Positions 1 through 8,422 of a stretch of DNA of 64,000 nucleotides are shown in pieces. Made by a program: the position numbers and the translations under genes. The DNA is from Polyangiaceae bacterium. Lineage in GTDB: Bacteria; Myxococcota_A; Polyangia; Polyangiales; Polyangiaceae. Under the pieces are notes generated by a model. It made no database searches. It was not told the origin of the DNA and saw only the letters and a program-made list of their open reading frames with translations. The stretch is taken from assembly GCA_009781005.1 (NCBI GenBank), contig WQYX01000004.1, positions 36,209 through 100,208 of the forward strand, written 5' to 3'. Each line of letters opens with the position of its first letter. Positions within the stretch are counted from its first letter, which is position 1.

Positions 1-753
1 CAGCCGATGGTCACGCCGCCCTTCGATCATCAAGCCATGCGCATGGGCAACGCGGAGGGGCATCCGTCCGTGGATGCGATCGAGGACATCGGGCTCCTCT
101 ATCGCCCCATCGTCACACAGGTCTCGCGCTGGGACAGGCTCAAAGGCTTTCATCCGCTCCTCCTTGCATTCGTGCGACTGAAGGAGCGGCGGATGCGCGG
201 CGCGATCCTCCCCGGAGACCGTCACGCGCGCCGCATCGAGCTATTGCGTCTCGTGCTCGCAGGGCCCGATCCGTCGAGCATTCAGGATGATCCGGACGCG
301 CAGGATGTCCTTCACTCGCTCACGACGTCCTACGCAAAACTCTCGCCCGAGCTCCGACGCGATATTGCGATTATCAGTTTGCCAATGCAGTCGCGCAAAG
401 AAAATGCGCTCATCGTTAATGCCATTCAGCGCTGCTCGACATTGATTGTGCAAAACTCAATTGAAGAAGGCTTCGGGCTGACGGCCACCGAAGCCATGTG
501 GAAACGTGGAACCGTTCTCGGCACGCGTGCCTACGGATTATGTTGTCAGATTCGCGACGGCATGGACGGCTTGCTCACCAAAAATCCAGAGGACCCAGAG
601 GAGATTGCCAATCACCTCGACATGCTGCTGTCGGATGGAGCCCGCCGCGAACTCATGGGGAACGCCGCGCAACGCCGTGTGCACGCCGAATCGCTCGTAT
701 TCTCGCAAGTGGCGGCGTGGCTCCGCCTCTTCACCCGTTGTATTCACTCTTGA
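1..753 (+). CDS. Glycosyltransferase, TreT/GT4-like, C-terminal part
   Basis: The frame is open from base 1, so the 5' end lies outside the window. The visible ~250 residues begin near the start of a GT-B C-terminal Rossmann domain, with the stretch RPIVTQVSRWDRLKGF. They contain the nucleotide-sugar site EEGFGLTATEAMWKRG, in which the E-x7-E pattern is typical of retaining GT4 enzymes. The wording of both motifs is closest to trehalose synthase TreT / trehalose phosphorylase-type enzymes, which join a nucleotide-activated glucose to glucose. That assignment is by recollection of the family and the acceptor is not proven. A trehalose role would fit the GlgE pathway genes at 50-54 kb, but the two loci are far apart. 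The gene ends just before a palindromic repeat. Confidence 0.75.
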   Translation, partial: QPMVTPPFDHQAMRMGNAEGHPSVDAIEDIGLLYRPIVTQVSRWDRLKGFHPLLLAFVRLKERRMRGAILPGDRHARRIELLRLVLAGPDPSSIQDDPDAQDVLHSLTTSYAKLSPELRRDIAIISLPMQSRKENALIVNAIQRCSTLIVQNSIEEGFGLTATEAMWKRGTVLGTRAYGLCCQIRDGMDGLLTKNPEDPEEIANHLDMLLSDGARRELMGNAAQRRVHAESLVFSQVAAWLRLFTRCIHS

Positions 754-759
754 TCAGGG

Positions 760-895
760 CATGATTGCAAACCGTCGCGAGCGACACGAGGTCGAGGCTT
801 TTTCCGAGGAGCGCGCGGAGCGTACTTGAAGTACGTGAGCACGCACCGCAGGAAAAAACGAAGAGATCGTGGCGCGCAGCAGGTTTGCTATGTGT
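760..895. repeat. Family A palindromic repeat, copy A0 (divergent)
   Basis: This is an imperfect long palindrome with arms GCAAACC (767-773) and GGTTTGC (882-888). Its interior resembles family A: GTCGCGAGCGA near the left and GCGCGCAGCAGG near the right, with a GCGTACTT..AAGTACGT core. Its right arm overlaps the last codons and stop of the polyphosphate kinase gene. Confidence 0.6.
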
Positions 896-3254
896 CGTCG
901 CGGCGGGGGCGACGCCGCTGTGCGCGAGGGACCTTGCCTTCGAGCGGTGATCGCTGCGCCGTCGGCATCATGTGGAAGCGGCTCGAGGGTCGCGCCGCCT
1001 GATCGGCGACCTTCACCTTGTCGCGCGTCTGTTCAACGAACTTTTGCTGGCTCCGAACGACGGGGCCGCCCGGACGAGGCTGCGCGCGCACGTAAGCGCC
1101 GCTCGACTCGAGGAGCCACCCCTTGACGTTATCCGACCACGTGATGCTCAGAATCTCGATGAGGCGCGCGCGAATCTGCGGATCGTCGATGGGCACCATG
1201 ACCTCGACGCGACGGTGGAAATTCCTCGGCATCCAATCCGCGCTCGAGATGTAGACATCGTCCTTGCCAGCATTCGCGAAGTGGAAAATGCGACCGTGCT
1301 CGAGATACCGATCGATGATCGCGCGCACCTCGATGTTTTCGCTGACGCCCGGTACGCCGGGCCGCAGGCAACAGATACCGCGAACGAGCAGGGAGATGGG
1401 CACTCCCGCCTGCGACGCCCGGTAGAGTGCCTCGATGACGTCTTCATCGACGAGCGAGTTCATCTTCGCGACGATGCGAGCGGGTTTGCCCTGGCGCGCA
1501 TTCTCGGCCTCGCGTGCGATGAGCCCGAGGATGGCCTCGTGCAGACCGAGCGGAGCCACGACGAGAGAGTTCCACGTCGTTGGCGCGCTGTAGCCCGTGA
1601 GCAGATTGAAGAGCGACGATGCGTCCGCGCCGAAGGCGGGGCGCGCGGTGATGAGCGCAACATCCGTGTAGAGGCGCGTCGTCGTCGTGTTGTAGTTGCC
1701 CGTGGAGAGGTGGACGTAGCGGCGAAGCCCTCCGCGCTCGCGGCGGATGATGAGCAAACACTTTGCGTGCGTCTTCAAACCGAGCAGGCCGTAGACGACG
1801 TGCACGCCGCTCTGCTCGAGCGTGCGCGCCCAAACGATGTTCGACTCCTCATCGAAGCGCGCTTTGAGCTCGACGATCGCGGTGACTTGTTTGCCCGTTT
1901 CCGCGGCGCGCGCGAGGGCCTTGACGATGGGCGAGTCACCACCCGCGCGATAGAGCGTCTGTTTGATCGCGAGCACGTCGGGATCTTCAGCCGCGCGCGT
2001 AATGAGCTCGACGATCGAATCGAACGACTCATACGGGTGATGCAGAAGGATGTCGCCTTCGCGGATGACGGCGAAGATGTCATCCGCGTCGCGCAGCGGT
2101 GCGGTGACGAGCGGACTGTAAGGATCGTCGCGGAGATCTCGACGCTCTTCGCGCGATGTCCGACCCATGAGATCGGAGACATTGAGAAATGGCGTGCGAT
2201 AGACATCGCGCTCGGGATCGAGCTTGAGCGCACGAACGAGTTTGGCGAGTGAGTCTTGTGTCGGTTCGCCCGCCACCTCGAGGCGGACCGCAGCACCGCG
2301 TTCGCGACGGCGAAGTTCCTGCTGGATCGTTTGCAGGAGATCTTGCGCTTCCTCTTCATCGATCTCGAGATCGAAGTTGCGCGTGACGCGGAAGGAGTAG
2401 ACGCCCTTGAGCCGCACGCCCGGGAAGATGGCGCCGACGTGCCGCGCGATGAGATCCTCGAGCAGCACGTACGCGTGGCGTGCCCGTTGGCCGTCCACGC
2501 GCACGCCGGAGACGTCGAGCAGGCGGGGCAGCATCATCGGCACTTGCACGACGCCGAACCCGGGCTCGGCCTCGCCCTCGCGCAGGAACATGACGCCGAG
2601 GTTCAGGCTCTTGTTGCGCACGTGCGGGAAAGGGTGCCCGGGGTCAATCGCGATCGGGGTGAGGATTGGAAAGACTTCGTTGTGAAAGCGCTCGTCCATC
2701 ACGGCGAGTGCGTCGGCGGGGAGCTGCTCGGGTTTGAGCAAGACGAACGTGCCGTCCGAAGCAAGGCGCGGCAGCAAGTTGCCCATGAGACTTGCCGCTT
2801 GCTGCGCCATGAGTTCGTGCGCACGGACCGAGATCTTCACGAGCTGCTCGTGCGCCGTGAGACCATCGGCGGGAAGCTCACCGACCTCACCGGTGAGTTG
2901 CTGCTTGAGACCCGCCACGCGAACCATGAAAAATTCGTCGAGATTCGACGCAACGATGGCGTGGAATTTCAGCCGCTCGAGCAGCGGTACGCGTTCGTTC
3001 TCCGCTTCGGCGAGCACGCGCGCGTTGAACTCGAGCCACGAGAGCTCTCGGTTCAAGTAGAGCGATGTTGCGCGCAGATCGGGAGACTCCGCTGCGGCTT
3101 CGGGAGGAACCGCGGCAGGAGAACTGATCGGGCCGCTCTGCGCCAAGGATGGCGACGACGTTGGCTCCGCCGGGAGCGACGCTGCTGATGGCGGTGCCGC
3201 AGGTGGCATCGCGGTCAGGTTCGGTGACGACGACCCATCGGCAGGAGTTCTCAT
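888..3254 (-). CDS. ppk1: Polyphosphate kinase 1
   Basis: The enzyme makes inorganic polyphosphate from ATP through a phosphohistidine intermediate. At 788 residues it is slightly longer than the usual ~700. The extra length is a Pro/Ala/Ser-rich N-terminus of ~50 residues before the conserved SLYLNRELSWLEFN start of the PPK N domain. The phosphorylated histidine is in KTHAK (about residue 496) and is followed by HLSTGNYNTTTTRLYTD, both standard PPK1 motifs. The C-terminus is a short Arg-rich tail whose final codons and stop lie in repeat A0. The true start could be a downstream Met in the low-complexity leader. The gene is transcribed toward the upstream glycosyltransferase and looks monocistronic. 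Confidence 0.96.
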   Translation of the reverse strand: MRTPADGSSSPNLTAMPPAAPPSAASLPAEPTSSPSLAQSGPISSPAAVPPEAAAESPDLRATSLYLNRELSWLEFNARVLAEAENERVPLLERLKFHAIVASNLDEFFMVRVAGLKQQLTGEVGELPADGLTAHEQLVKISVRAHELMAQQAASLMGNLLPRLASDGTFVLLKPEQLPADALAVMDERFHNEVFPILTPIAIDPGHPFPHVRNKSLNLGVMFLREGEAEPGFGVVQVPMMLPRLLDVSGVRVDGQRARHAYVLLEDLIARHVGAIFPGVRLKGVYSFRVTRNFDLEIDEEEAQDLLQTIQQELRRRERGAAVRLEVAGEPTQDSLAKLVRALKLDPERDVYRTPFLNVSDLMGRTSREERRDLRDDPYSPLVTAPLRDADDIFAVIREGDILLHHPYESFDSIVELITRAAEDPDVLAIKQTLYRAGGDSPIVKALARAAETGKQVTAIVELKARFDEESNIVWARTLEQSGVHVVYGLLGLKTHAKCLLIIRRERGGLRRYVHLSTGNYNTTTTRLYTDVALITARPAFGADASSLFNLLTGYSAPTTWNSLVVAPLGLHEAILGLIAREAENARQGKPARIVAKMNSLVDEDVIEALYRASQAGVPISLLVRGICCLRPGVPGVSENIEVRAIIDRYLEHGRIFHFANAGKDDVYISSADWMPRNFHRRVEVMVPIDDPQIRARLIEILSITWSDNVKGWLLESSGAYVRAQPRPGGPVVRSQQKFVEQTRDKVKVADQAARPSSRFHMMPTAQRSPLEGKVPRAQRRRPRRDDT

Positions 3255-3307
3255 GACATTTCAGTCTATCGCAGCTTTGATGGCGCGGTCGCGTGACAAG
3301 TGCAGCG

Positions 3308-5017
3308 TCAGAGCCGATCGCGACGAAGCCAGACGCGAATCGTGTCGAAATTGGCTGCTTCAACGTAGTGCTCGAGGACCCACGCGGCCGCGGTAGGGCA
3401 GTGCGCACGGAAATCGGCAACGGCATCTGGTGAGCTTATGAGCGGCGATCGTCCAATGAAGATGAATGCAGGCGGAGGGGCCCGCTCGAGGCGCTCGAGC
3501 ATGTCGCGTTCGTGGTTGTCACGCATGGCGTGAATGACGCGCCGTTGTGCGGGCGTTGGGTGAACCCCGTCCCGCTCGAAGCTCCCAACGAGTGCGGTGT
3601 CGACGTCGAGATCGTAAGCGTAGATGTACGGTGTCGCGCTCGTTCGCCGGGCGAGAAAGAGGACGTAAGGGTCCATGCCGTACGTCTGCACGGTCTCGTC
3701 GGGCGCCGTTCGCGCGGCGACGAAAGCCGCTGCCTGACGGATCGCAAAGGGCATGAAATCGACACGGTTGTAGTGTCGAAGACGATCCTCGCTGCTTAGT
3801 GACGCCGGATCGCGCGCGATCGGAACGGGAGGGTAGGGGACATCTTCGAGCACGCGACGAGCTTGCAAGCCGAGCGCGATGGCGAGCGCGATGGCGAGAA
3901 GGCGCGCACAGATCCCGAACACGCTGAATCGCAGAGCGTCGGCGCGCACCCACGCATGATGAACGATCGCGAGCAGCGCGAACGCCGCGCCGAGCGACAC
4001 CGGATGGAAGTGGTAGAGAAACCCTTTCCCTTGGACAACGACCGACGCAAGTCCGGCGAGCGGCATCGTCGCGAAGACGAGAGCGCGTCGTGGCATCTGC
4101 CGGGTGACCACGAGAAGGATCACGACGAACGCGGCGAACAACGCGAGATTGCTGATCGCGCCGTAGCCATCGAAGAGAACAGCGTGCGCCGATCGCGGCC
4201 AGATGAAGCGATACATGGCGGGCACGTCGACGAACGAGATGTGCGCCCACGCGCGAGCGTCACCGCGCACGAGCAGATAAACGAACGGTAGGGCCACGCC
4301 GAATGCCGCACCCGAGAGAAACGATGCAAAGCGCTTCCTTCGAGGGATTGGTGTCTCGTCCATGGTGAGCGTGAAGAGCTGACCGAGCGTGAAGAGGACG
4401 AACGTAGGCTTGCCGAGCCACGGGATCGCTGAAGCAACCCCTGCACAGAAGAGCAACCTTTTGGTTGCACGGCCGCCTCCTGCCGCGAGGACTTGTAACC
4501 CCATCGACGTCACGACGAACCAGTCGAAAAAGCTTTCGCGTTGCGCCGTGTCCCAGAACCCGTAGGCGATGTACTCTGCCAACGCGAGCGCTCCTGCAGC
4601 GAGCGCCATCGAAGCCGCGCGAAGCCACGGCGTGCGCGATGGTTTCGATCTCGATGGCGGTTCGAGCTTGCACAAACATGCACCGCAGAAGGCTGCCGTG
4701 AGTCCGGTCATCGTCAAATCGAGGACGCGAAAACGATGCTCGTTACTGCCTCCGAGTGCGAGCAGGATCTCGTGCAGCATGGGCATCAGGGGTCCGTTGA
4801 CGTCGCGCATGTCGCGATAGATCACGTGCCCGCGCGCGGCGGCCCACGCGATGTATTGAAAGATCCCCTGGTCGCGACCGAGCGTTGCCCACGAGGCGCG
4901 CGAGAGGCCGCCCGCGAGACGGTCCACGATGGGTAGTGCAACGAGGATCCCTGGCGCTAGCGTTCGCCCAGCGTCACGCAGCCGCGCGAAGTCACGCAGC
5001 CGCGCGAACGACGTCAT
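3308..5017 (-). CDS. GT39-like polytopic membrane glycosyltransferase
   Basis: This is a membrane protein with about eight to ten hydrophobic segments. An N-terminal loop, GRDQGIFQYIAWAAARG followed by YRDMRDVNGPL, matches the acidic first periplasmic loop of GT39/PMT/ArnT-type enzymes, which move sugars from polyprenyl-phosphate donors. The substrate cannot be told from sequence. I chose the Met at 5017 (MTSFARLRDF). The frame stays open to a Met at 5146, but those 43 extra residues are low-complexity and unlike a membrane protein N-terminus. A short 18-bp direct repeat at 4974-5010 duplicates the codons for FARLRD near the start. The gene is separated from ppk1 by ~50 bp and may be cotranscribed with it. 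Confidence 0.7.
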   Translation of the reverse strand: MTSFARLRDFARLRDAGRTLAPGILVALPIVDRLAGGLSRASWATLGRDQGIFQYIAWAAARGHVIYRDMRDVNGPLMPMLHEILLALGGSNEHRFRVLDLTMTGLTAAFCGACLCKLEPPSRSKPSRTPWLRAASMALAAGALALAEYIAYGFWDTAQRESFFDWFVVTSMGLQVLAAGGGRATKRLLFCAGVASAIPWLGKPTFVLFTLGQLFTLTMDETPIPRRKRFASFLSGAAFGVALPFVYLLVRGDARAWAHISFVDVPAMYRFIWPRSAHAVLFDGYGAISNLALFAAFVVILLVVTRQMPRRALVFATMPLAGLASVVVQGKGFLYHFHPVSLGAAFALLAIVHHAWVRADALRFSVFGICARLLAIALAIALGLQARRVLEDVPYPPVPIARDPASLSSEDRLRHYNRVDFMPFAIRQAAAFVAARTAPDETVQTYGMDPYVLFLARRTSATPYIYAYDLDVDTALVGSFERDGVHPTPAQRRVIHAMRDNHERDMLERLERAPPPAFIFIGRSPLISSPDAVADFRAHCPTAAAWVLEHYVEAANFDTIRVWLRRDRL

Positions 5018-5253
5018 TCGCGCCACGCTACCGTCTTGACCGTGCGTGAGCGATGCTTTTCCTTGCGCGATGCCGAGCTTATGTGCATCGAGCGTGCCAC
5101 GGCCCCTGTCGCGTTCTGCTCGACCGGCGTGCTCGATTCGGGTCACAATTGGCTGTTGGCGTGAGTGCGCCGCATGCCATCCGTTGGAAAACCGCCGACC
5201 GCACGACTGACTTGGGTCGCGGGCGATCGACGCTAGGAGCAGTTTAGAGAGTC

Positions 5254-6402
5254 ATGAACGAGCCGGTTCGTCGTTTGCCAGTGCCACAACAAGACCGGGT
5301 GGAGCGCGCGCGCGGATTCGCTGACGCGCTCTCCCAAGCGAAGGGCAAACACTTGCTCATCGCGCTCCGCGGCCATCCCGATCCCGACGGGATCGCATCT
5401 GCCCTTGCCCAAGCCCACATTGCCGCGCGGATGGGGGTCGGCAAGACGACCATCGGTTATTGCCACGAGCTCAGTCACCGCGAGAACCGCGCGCTCGTGA
5501 AGCTTCTCAACGTCGACTTGAAGAAGATGAAGAGCGTAGCCGACATCGAGAAGGTCGATTTCATCGGCCTCGTCGACGCGCATGATCTCGATCCGGAGCT
5601 CTTGGGCGCCGACGGCATCGAACTGCTCACGATCGTCGATCACCACAGGGCGCCTCTGCCACCGCGTGCGCGGTTCGTCGACATGCGCAATGACGTCGGC
5701 GCTACGGCGACGATCTTCGTCGAGTACTTGATGGAGCTCTTTCCGATGTCGCCCGAACAAGACGACGATCGGCGCGTCGCGACCGCGCTCATGCACGGCC
5801 TCGCCACGGACACCGACGACTTCACCGTTGCGCGCGTCACCGATTTTCGCGCAGCGAGCCAACTTGCGGACGTGTGCGATCGCGAGCTGCTTCAGGATCT
5901 CTCGCGGCGCCTCATCGCACCGAGCGCGATGGACGTCATCGCGCGTGCGCTGGCAGCGCTCGTCGTGCGCCGCAATTTCGCCATGGCCGGCGTCGGGTTC
6001 GTCGCCGAGAGCGAGCGCGACACCATCGCTCAGGCCGCAGATTTTCTCATTCGCCGCGAGGACATCGACACCGTCGTCGTCTACGGCATCGTCAACGATC
6101 GCTTCATCGAAGGATCACTCCGCACGCATTCACCGAGCGTCGATCCGGCCGCGTGGCTCGAACAGGCCTTCGGCCACGACGAACGCGGTCGTGCCTTCGG
6201 CGGTGGTCGTCGCGACAAAGGCGGTTTCAAGATACCGATCGGCTTTCTCGGCCGCGCCACGGATCGCGCGCAACTCTGGTCGCTCGTTGAACATGCCGCG
6301 CGTCAGGCACTGCTCAAGCAACTCGGCGAAGAGCCGAGTCCGCCCGTCGTCATCACACCCGTTCTGACCAAGCCCGTCTCCGGTGCCGAGAAAGAAGTTT
6401 AA
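5254..6402 (+). CDS. DHH-family phosphoesterase (NrnA-like or related)
   Basis: The protein has the DHH/DHHA1 architecture. HPDPDG at about residue 41 and VDHH at about residue 128 are the metal-binding motifs II and III of the superfamily. The C-terminal domain has the DHHA1 end GGGRRDKGGFKIPIGFL. Members cleave nanoRNA, pAp or cyclic dinucleotides. Which of these this one uses is not decidable here, and it lacks CBS or GGDEF domains. It has 382 residues, slightly longer than typical NrnA (~320). The TAA stop at 6400-6402 is directly followed by repeat A1. Confidence 0.88.
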   Translation: MNEPVRRLPVPQQDRVERARGFADALSQAKGKHLLIALRGHPDPDGIASALAQAHIAARMGVGKTTIGYCHELSHRENRALVKLLNVDLKKMKSVADIEKVDFIGLVDAHDLDPELLGADGIELLTIVDHHRAPLPPRARFVDMRNDVGATATIFVEYLMELFPMSPEQDDDRRVATALMHGLATDTDDFTVARVTDFRAASQLADVCDRELLQDLSRRLIAPSAMDVIARALAALVVRRNFAMAGVGFVAESERDTIAQAADFLIRREDIDTVVVYGIVNDRFIEGSLRTHSPSVDPAAWLEQAFGHDERGRAFGGGRRDKGGFKIPIGFLGRATDRAQLWSLVEHAARQALLKQLGEEPSPPVVITPVLTKPVSGAEKEV

Positions 6403-6403
6403 T

Positions 6404-6547
6404 AAAGCGTGTTTCCCAGCCGTCGCGAGCGAACCGAGGCTAGGGCGGAGCGCGAGCACCGCGCGGAACAGGCTTAAGGCCTTTGAGCACGGAGCAGAGC
6501 GCCCAACCGACGCATCGGTTTGCGCAGCAGGCTGGGAAACATGCTTT
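6404..6547. repeat. Family A palindromic repeat, copy A1
   Basis: The terminal arms AAAGCGTGTTTCCCAGCC (6404-6421) and GGCTGGGAAACATGCTTT (6530-6547) pair at 17 of 18 positions. The interior has the family A blocks GTCGCGAGCGAA and CAACCGACGCATCG. The right half is read as the first codons of the following formyltransferase-like gene. Confidence 0.85.
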
Positions 6548-7448
6548 TCGAGTCGTCTTCGTTGGTCTTCCTATCGCGGCGCTCTTGCTCGCGAAGGATG
6601 GTCACACCGTCGTGTGGGCTGGAGTCTGCCGGCGCGAAGCGGCAGGCACGCGAAGACTCGTGCGGGTGCTTGGTCGAGATCGCGTCATGATGATGCCCGA
6701 TCTGTCGCGACCGGAGCTTCATGCGAGGGTCAAAAGCCTCGCGCCAGATCTCATCGTGAGCTGGTTCTGGACGAAGAAGATGCCGGCATCGTTCCGCGCG
6801 TGTGCGAAGCATGGCGCCATCGGCGTGCACCCATCTCTTTTGCCGCGCCATCGCGGCAGAGACCCATTTTTCTGGGCGATCGATCGCGGCGACGAGATGA
6901 CCGGTGTGAGCGCGCACATCCTTGACGACGAGTACGACACGGGCGCGGTGCTCGGGCAGCGTGCACTCTACATCGATCCGTCGTGGAACGCGTGGACGCT
7001 CGCGAAGAAACTCGATCGACCCTCGCTCGCGCTCTTGCGGGAGATCGTGGCGAGCTACGCGCGCGGTGAGCCGCCGCCGCCGACTGTGCAGAACGACGCA
7101 CTCGCGACCGAGGCACCGCGGCCGAGCGACGACGATCTCGAGCTGCGATGGGATGCGCCCTCAGCAGACATCGCGCGTCGCGTGCGCGCAGCGAGTCCAT
7201 GGCCGGGTGCGTTCACGGCCATCGGTGATGAGATCCTCGTCCTTCTGCGAGTGCGAGAGACGCGCAACTTTCCGCGCGTGCTCACGCCCGGGCAAGCCTT
7301 CGTGCGTAAAGACGGCATCCCGATCGTGCGCACGGGCGACGGCGCCATCGAGCTTCTCGGCGCGCGTTTCGATGATGACGAAGATGCCCCCGAGCTCGAT
7401 GCCTCGGCGATCGCCGAGATCGTGCATGCCGCCCGCGAGATCTCTTGA
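6483..7448 (+). CDS. Formyltransferase-fold protein (Fmt-like)
   Basis: The central part follows the methionyl-tRNA formyltransferase fold: an N-terminal VVFVGLP loop, GVHPSLLPRHRG at residues ~114-125, GDEMTGVSAHILDDEYDTGAVLGQ and a C-terminal OB-like part. In Fmt and sugar N-formyltransferases the catalytic triad is Asn-His-Asp. Here His (~116) and Asp (~151) are present, but the Asn position reads Gly (IGVHPS). It is therefore probably not a true Fmt, and the substrate is unknown. The only usable in-frame start I find is the TTG at 6483, inside repeat A1, so the first ~22 residues are repeat-encoded. The TGA stop is the edge of repeat B1. Confidence 0.75.
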   Translation: MSTEQSAQPTHRFAQQAGKHAFRVVFVGLPIAALLLAKDGHTVVWAGVCRREAAGTRRLVRVLGRDRVMMMPDLSRPELHARVKSLAPDLIVSWFWTKKMPASFRACAKHGAIGVHPSLLPRHRGRDPFFWAIDRGDEMTGVSAHILDDEYDTGAVLGQRALYIDPSWNAWTLAKKLDRPSLALLREIVASYARGEPPPPTVQNDALATEAPRPSDDDLELRWDAPSADIARRVRAASPWPGAFTAIGDEILVLLRVRETRNFPRVLTPGQAFVRKDGIPIVRTGDGAIELLGARFDDDEDAPELDASAIAEIVHAAREIS

Positions 7449-7634
7449 CCGCTTTCGATTTGCCGCGATCTCGTCGTTGGGGCCTGCGGTGCGGTCCTCA
7501 AAGCCTTCAAGGCTGTTCACTTCGCTTCGCTCCGTCGCTCTCACTGTACTCTGTCCACTTCGTGGACTCCGTACAGTTCGAGTCCGGTCGCATCCCATGC
7601 CCCGCCTCGACCTCGCGTCAACTTGAAAGCGGTC
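7447..7634. repeat. Family B inverted-terminal repeat element, copy B1
   Basis: The left end GACCGCTTTCGATTTGCCGC and right end CAACTTGAAAGCGGTC are near-perfect inverted complements. The interior carries a smaller palindrome centred on GTCCACTTCGTGGAC. The GA of the left end completes the TGA stop of the preceding gene. The interior from about 7521 to 7605 is almost identical to copy B4 at 60 kb. Confidence 0.88.
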
Positions 7635-7637
7635 TAT

Positions 7638-8396
7638 CTAGCGACCGAGCGCGGTGCGTATGGCGCACACGTCGTTCGTCACGATCCCGTCGGCGCCCAT
7701 TGCTACGAGCTCGTTGGCTCGCCCGGGATCGTCGATCGTCCAGAAGTCGACGCGCAGTCCGCACGCGTGCAGCCGATCGATCGCGCGAGTGCTTGCGAAG
7801 GTGATGCCCCAGGCGCGCTCCGGCACCTGCGCGGCATCGCCAGCAATAGGCAGACGCGTTGCCAGCGTTCGCGGCAAGAGCATCACCTTCGCGAGATCCG
7901 CCGGGGCCATGCCGAGAATGCCGTGACCGAGCGCGCGTGCACGACGGAGATTTCGTGCCGAGAAGCTTGCAATCCGCACGCGATCGGTCGCGCGTGCTTC
8001 GCGGAGGATTTGCAGCACGGCGGGGACCATGCCGGGCGCGACCGGCTTGACGTCGATGTTGAAGAACGCGTCTGGAAATGCGTCGAGGGCTTCGTTGAGC
8101 GTCGGCATCCGGTAAGTGCGGGGTTCACGTCTCGATGCCTCGGTGAACCTGGCTCCGATGTTCCACGTGCGCACCTCTTCGAGCGTTGCATCTTGAATGG
8201 CGATCGGCACGCCGGCCACGCGTTCGCCTGATGAATCGTGACAGAGCACCACCCTCCCGTCGCGTGTCATGTGTGCGTCGGTTTCGATGGCGTTTGCGCC
8301 GAGTTCGAGCGCGCGCGCAAATGCTTCGAGACTGTTCTCGGGGAGCTCGAGACTCGCGCCTCGATGGGCGTAGACAATCGGGCTCGCGTGACGCAC
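7638..8396 (-). CDS. Glycerophosphodiester phosphodiesterase
   Basis: The GDPD TIM barrel begins at once with YAHRGASLELPENS, where HR is the N-terminal catalytic pair. It continues with GANAIETDAHMTRDGRVVL and CHD, supplying the Glu/Asp metal ligands and the second His. At 252 residues it has the normal length of a single-domain cytosolic GDPD. It hydrolyses glycerophosphodiesters to glycerol-3-phosphate and an alcohol. No signal peptide is seen. It is divergent from the metallopeptidase gene at 8423 with only 26 bp between the starts, so their promoters must overlap. Confidence 0.9.
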   Translation of the reverse strand: MRHASPIVYAHRGASLELPENSLEAFARALELGANAIETDAHMTRDGRVVLCHDSSGERVAGVPIAIQDATLEEVRTWNIGARFTEASRREPRTYRMPTLNEALDAFPDAFFNIDVKPVAPGMVPAVLQILREARATDRVRIASFSARNLRRARALGHGILGMAPADLAKVMLLPRTLATRLPIAGDAAQVPERAWGITFASTRAIDRLHACGLRVDFWTIDDPGRANELVAMGADGIVTNDVCAIRTALGR

Positions 8397-8422
8397 GCTC
8401 GCGACTATAGTCGCTCGCGCCG

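Noticed and set aside
972..2252. Long antisense frame of 426 codons opposite ppk1
   Set aside because: It mirrors the codon bias of the high-GC ppk1 frame and shows Arg/Glu/His-rich nonsense composition.
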